Shown here: positions 22,540 through 24,787 of the stretch, one piece after another
How the letters are laid out: every line of letters begins with the position of its first letter
Numbering within the stretch: position 1 is the first letter of the stretch
NCBI GenBank assembly: GCA_964599565.1
Contig: CAZRFE010000036.1
Span: forward strand, 1 to 24,787
DNA: 24,787 bases
Origin: JAJUFS01 sp964599565
GTDB lineage: Bacteria > Pseudomonadota > Gammaproteobacteria > Natronospirales > JAJUFS01
Reading direction: 5' to 3'
The notes under the pieces: generated by a model
Told to the model about the DNA's origin: nothing
Databases searched by the model: none
The model's input: only the letters and a program-made list of their open reading frames with translations
Position numbers and translations under genes: made by a program

Positions 22540-24603
22540 CTATGCGCGCTGCATGCGTAACAACGGCACGAGCATCAAAAGCAGCCAGGACAACGCACCG
22601 CCGCCACCACCGCTTCGCGGTGCGGGCTCGTCGTTCTCATCGTCGTCGTTGTCGTCTTCATTACCGCCGTTGCCGGAATGATCGCCCGATCCGGTGCCAT
22701 TGCCGCTGCCATCGTCATTGCCGGGTTCATCGTTACCTGTGCCCGGATCATCGCCGTCATCCTTGTCATCACCATTCCCCGGCGCCGCCAATGTCACGGA
22801 TGCAGAGCTTTCGTCGTTGCCAGGCGTTTCATCCCATGTGGTCGTGGCGGCACCGGCGATCAGCGTGACGGTTTCGCCGGCCTTTGCTGCATCGGTTCCA
22901 ATCGCGATTTCAAGCGTTTCCGCCGCGCCTCCAGGCGCGATATCGCCGAGTGCGCAATCGATGTGTCCTTCGCCCGGCAGGCACATTTCGGGCAGCTCTA
23001 CAAAATTCGTTCCGCCTGTCTGCGTGAGATACAGATGTGTGTCGCGCGCCGGATCGCTGCCGAGATTCTCGACGTCCACCGTGAAGGTTGCATCGTTGCC
23101 GGCAGGAATCTCGCTGGCGGACGCAGCCGCCGACGTTGCAAGGTCCGCGATGTTGAAATCAAGCAGTTGGCCGTGAACGCGCTGTCCTCCCACGGCGTCT
23201 GTCACAGCTTGCGGATGGCGGCTCCACGTTGCCAGGTAGCGACCGGCCGCGCCTGCAATGGCGGGTGTCGGATAAACCTGCATGTTCGGTTTCCACGTGT
23301 CCGATATCTTCAACGGCGTATCGATGTTCTCAGACGACGCCGTCGTACCGCTCAGCCAGTACAGATAGACGGAATAATCGACGTTGCCGTTCTGTTCGGG
23401 CCAGTACACGGTGCCGAGTGACGAGACCAGGTATTTTTGGCGGCCGGCGTCGTACCGGACGCGCGCATATCGCGATGTCGGACCAAGGCCTTCGAAATCG
23501 GAAACCTGGACGCGGCTGCCAAGCAGGCCACCGGAATAGCTGACGCGCTGGGCAAAAATGTCGAAGTTGTAAAGTCCGCCGAAGTCCATTTCGGGGTGAC
23601 CGTGCCAGGCAACAAGGAATTCCTCGGTGTCGGCGTTCCAAGCGATATCCGGGCTGACTGCAAGGAAATAGTTCGTCCACACAGCGGGTTTGTTTTGCGC
23701 CATGTTGCTCAGCCAGGCCTGACCGCTGATGGTCACGTTCTCTTCAGCCGGCTCAGTGCCGTTGATGACGAACTTCACTACGTCCCTGCGCGAAGAATCC
23801 TCATCCGGTTTCTGGTCCGTGTCGATCACGCGATTCTGCGTCCATACGAGAAGACAGCGATCATTGCCACACTCGATGTCAGGTTCACTGGGAACAAAGT
23901 TGCCGATGTTTTCGTCGCTGCCGGATGTCGACAGGCGTCGAGGTTCCAGGGCACCGCGTATCCGTTCCCCGAGCGGGGAGATTGCTTCCACGAAGATTTC
24001 GGTTTCCTGCACCGCGTCGCGTGCGCTCCACGCAACCCAGAAGACACTGCCGGCGGATGACCATGCAACCGATGGATGCCTTGCGCGGCTGTTGGCGAGC
24101 GGCATGTGACTCACGTTGATCCGGCCGCCCGCAGGCTCGTGCGTGGTGGCATTGATCAGGCGGCCGTAAATTTCGACTTCGTCATGCGGACCGGCGCCGT
24201 CGGCGTCGGGGTATCGGTCGCCCGACCAGACGACGAGGTAGCGCTGGTGTTCAGGACTGAAAGCGACATCGATGTTCGGGTCGAATGGCCAGTAGGACGA
24301 CGGATCGGCTTCAGCGACACCGGTATCGGAGAGTTCGAACGGTGCCGACGAACTGCCGTCATCGCCATTCACGAAGAAACCGTAAATGCGTCGCGGATTG
24401 TTCTGATTGCCGTAAAACACGACGAAATATTCGTTGCGAGCTGGATTGTATGCGCTCGCCAGGCTGCGATGTGCAGTGGAGTAGTAACCGCTGGCTGAAA
24501 GGATCTGGTCGTTGTTGCCGACCTCGGGATACGCCGCGAACGCTGGCGTACCCGCAAGCACGGCGGCGAGTGCGATCGCACGGCGAAGGGACGGGATTTT
24601 CAT
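22540..24603 (-). CDS. Secreted protein with seven propeller-like repeats, DUF11-like domain and GlyGly-CTERM-like tail
   Basis: This is a 687-residue exported protein. A signal peptide covers residues 1-23 (AFA-AYP). Seven similar strands of the form (R/E)(Y/F)LVVW occur at about residues 59, 122, 188, 250, 329, 391 and 456. Each is followed by a segment like IYGRLI or IFAQRV, a pattern expected of a seven-bladed beta-propeller. Residues about 485-606 form a DUF11-like Ig domain (ADLATS, TFTVDVENLGSDPA). Residues 608-662 are an Asp/Gly/Asn-rich linker. The end is five glycines (665-669), a hydrophobic segment (670-682) and RMQRA, which fits GlyGly-CTERM sorting signals handled by rhombosortase. 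GAGGAA lies eight bases before the ATG. Binding partner or catalysis is not evident. It is somewhat less GC-rich than its neighbours. Confidence 0.85.
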   Translation of the reverse strand: MKIPSLRRAIALAAVLAGTPAFAAYPEVGNNDQILSASGYYSTAHRSLASAYNPARNEYFVVFYGNQNNPRRIYGFFVNGDDGSSSAPFELSDTGVAEADPSSYWPFDPNIDVAFSPEHQRYLVVWSGDRYPDADGAGPHDEVEIYGRLINATTHEPAGGRINVSHMPLANSRARHPSVAWSSAGSVFWVAWSARDAVQETEIFVEAISPLGERIRGALEPRRLSTSGSDENIGNFVPSEPDIECGNDRCLLVWTQNRVIDTDQKPDEDSSRRDVVKFVINGTEPAEENVTISGQAWLSNMAQNKPAVWTNYFLAVSPDIAWNADTEEFLVAWHGHPEMDFGGLYNFDIFAQRVSYSGGLLGSRVQVSDFEGLGPTSRYARVRYDAGRQKYLVSSLGTVYWPEQNGNVDYSVYLYWLSGTTASSENIDTPLKISDTWKPNMQVYPTPAIAGAAGRYLATWSRHPQAVTDAVGGQRVHGQLLDFNIADLATSAAASASEIPAGNDATFTVDVENLGSDPARDTHLYLTQTGGTNFVELPEMCLPGEGHIDCALGDIAPGGAAETLEIAIGTDAAKAGETVTLIAGAATTTWDETPGNDESSASVTLAAPGNGDDKDDGDDPGTGNDEPGNDDGSGNGTGSGDHSGNGGNEDDNDDDENDEPAPRSGGGGGALSWLLLMLVPLLRMQRA

Positions 24604-24665
24604 GGCGCGCTTCCTCGGGTTGCTCGAAGGAGCGCGGACTATCGATGTGCGACGGTGCTGTTGAA

Positions 24666-24682
24666 ATCAGGTCCGGCCTGAT
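24666..24682. promoter_or_regulatory. Inverted repeat upstream of the secreted propeller gene, possible operator
   Basis: ATCAGG and CCTGAT form a perfect 6-bp dyad around five bases (TCCGG), 63-79 bases upstream of the minus-strand ATG. It is in the right place for a regulator site, but a weak RNA hairpin or chance is also possible. Confidence 0.3.
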
Positions 24683-24710
24683 GTTCGGGAATCTGCGACA
24701 GGGATTACGG

Positions 24711-24732
24711 CGCCGCCGGAAGACCGGCGGCG
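24711..24732 (-). terminator. Strong hairpin after the right-edge gene, probable terminator
   Basis: CGCCGCCGG (24711-24719) pairs with CCGGCGGCG (24724-24732) around AAGA, just beyond the stop codon of the minus-strand gene at the right edge. Four outer bases (ACGG/CCGT on the minus strand) can extend the stem past a 3-nt bulge. No U-run follows on the minus strand, so termination is likely only in part intrinsic. Confidence 0.45.
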
Positions 24733-24739
24733 GAGCCGT

Positions 24740-24787
24740 TCAGTTCGACGCAATGGCATCGATCCGCTCGATGCGCACCATGATCTC
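24740..24787 (-). CDS. C-terminal end of an unidentified gene (partial at right edge)
   Basis: Reading the minus strand from the edge gives EIMVRIERIDAIASN followed by TGA (complement of 24740-24742). Fifteen codons are too few to identify a family. The hairpin immediately downstream and the same orientation as the propeller gene support a real gene end. Confidence 0.45.
   Translation of the reverse strand, partial: EIMVRIERIDAIASN

Noticed and set aside
22624..22780. Asp/Gly/Asn-rich stretch of the propeller protein as RTX calcium repeats
   Set aside because: It lacks the regular nine-residue GGxGxDxUx spacing and the hydrophobic position, so it reads as a flexible acidic linker before the sorting tail.

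Overview
The window is about 24.8 kb of GC-rich, densely coding DNA. The gene content points to a Gram-negative proteobacterium, most likely a gammaproteobacterium of the Xanthomonadales/Nevskiales/Chromatiales type. The evidence is an Oar-like TonB-dependent receptor, an HD-GYP protein with an N-terminal DUF3391-like region, RimO, MnmG, a DUF6502 protein and a C-terminal GlyGly-CTERM-like sorting tail. This placement is inferred from gene content only. No rRNA, tRNA, CRISPR array, integrase, transposase or phage gene was seen.

Layout, left to right. (1) Bases 1-2156 hold the 3' part of an outer-membrane TonB-dependent receptor, closed by a strong intrinsic terminator. (2) Bases 2453-5792, minus strand, are an apparent operon of an S33/TAP-type exopeptidase followed by a NatA-like ATPase and a NatB-like ABC-2 permease. 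(3) Divergent from it is mnmG (5968-7860), a tRNA modification enzyme. (4) Bases 7900-15186 carry a complete peptide (Opp/Dpp-type) ABC importer: two tandem paralogous substrate-binding proteins, two permeases, an unrecognised four-helix membrane protein and two ATPases. From the second binding protein onward every start codon overlaps the previous stop codon. (5) A convergent SIMPL-domain lipoprotein gene (15188-15895) is divergent from rimO (15994-17325). (6) Then come a FecR-Met-rich-SPOR protein, an MBL-fold hydrolase, a convergent DUF6502 protein, an HD-GYP protein and a YhdH/AcuI-type acryloyl-CoA reductase, which ends at a hairpin usable as a terminator from both sides. (7) The right end holds a minus-strand secreted protein with seven propeller-like repeats, a DUF11-like domain, an acidic linker and a GlyGly-CTERM-like tail, then the last 15 codons of another minus-strand gene.

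Most genes are recognisable housekeeping or transport genes. The items most worth a second look are the unknown membrane protein translationally coupled inside the peptide importer operon, the predicted seven-bladed propeller with a sorting tail, the methionine-rich linker between FecR and SPOR domains, the exopeptidase-NatAB operon, and the HD-GYP protein whose usual HD-x-G-K lysine is methionine. I did not find a clear, wholly new multi-gene system. The peptide importer with its extra membrane subunit is the closest candidate.
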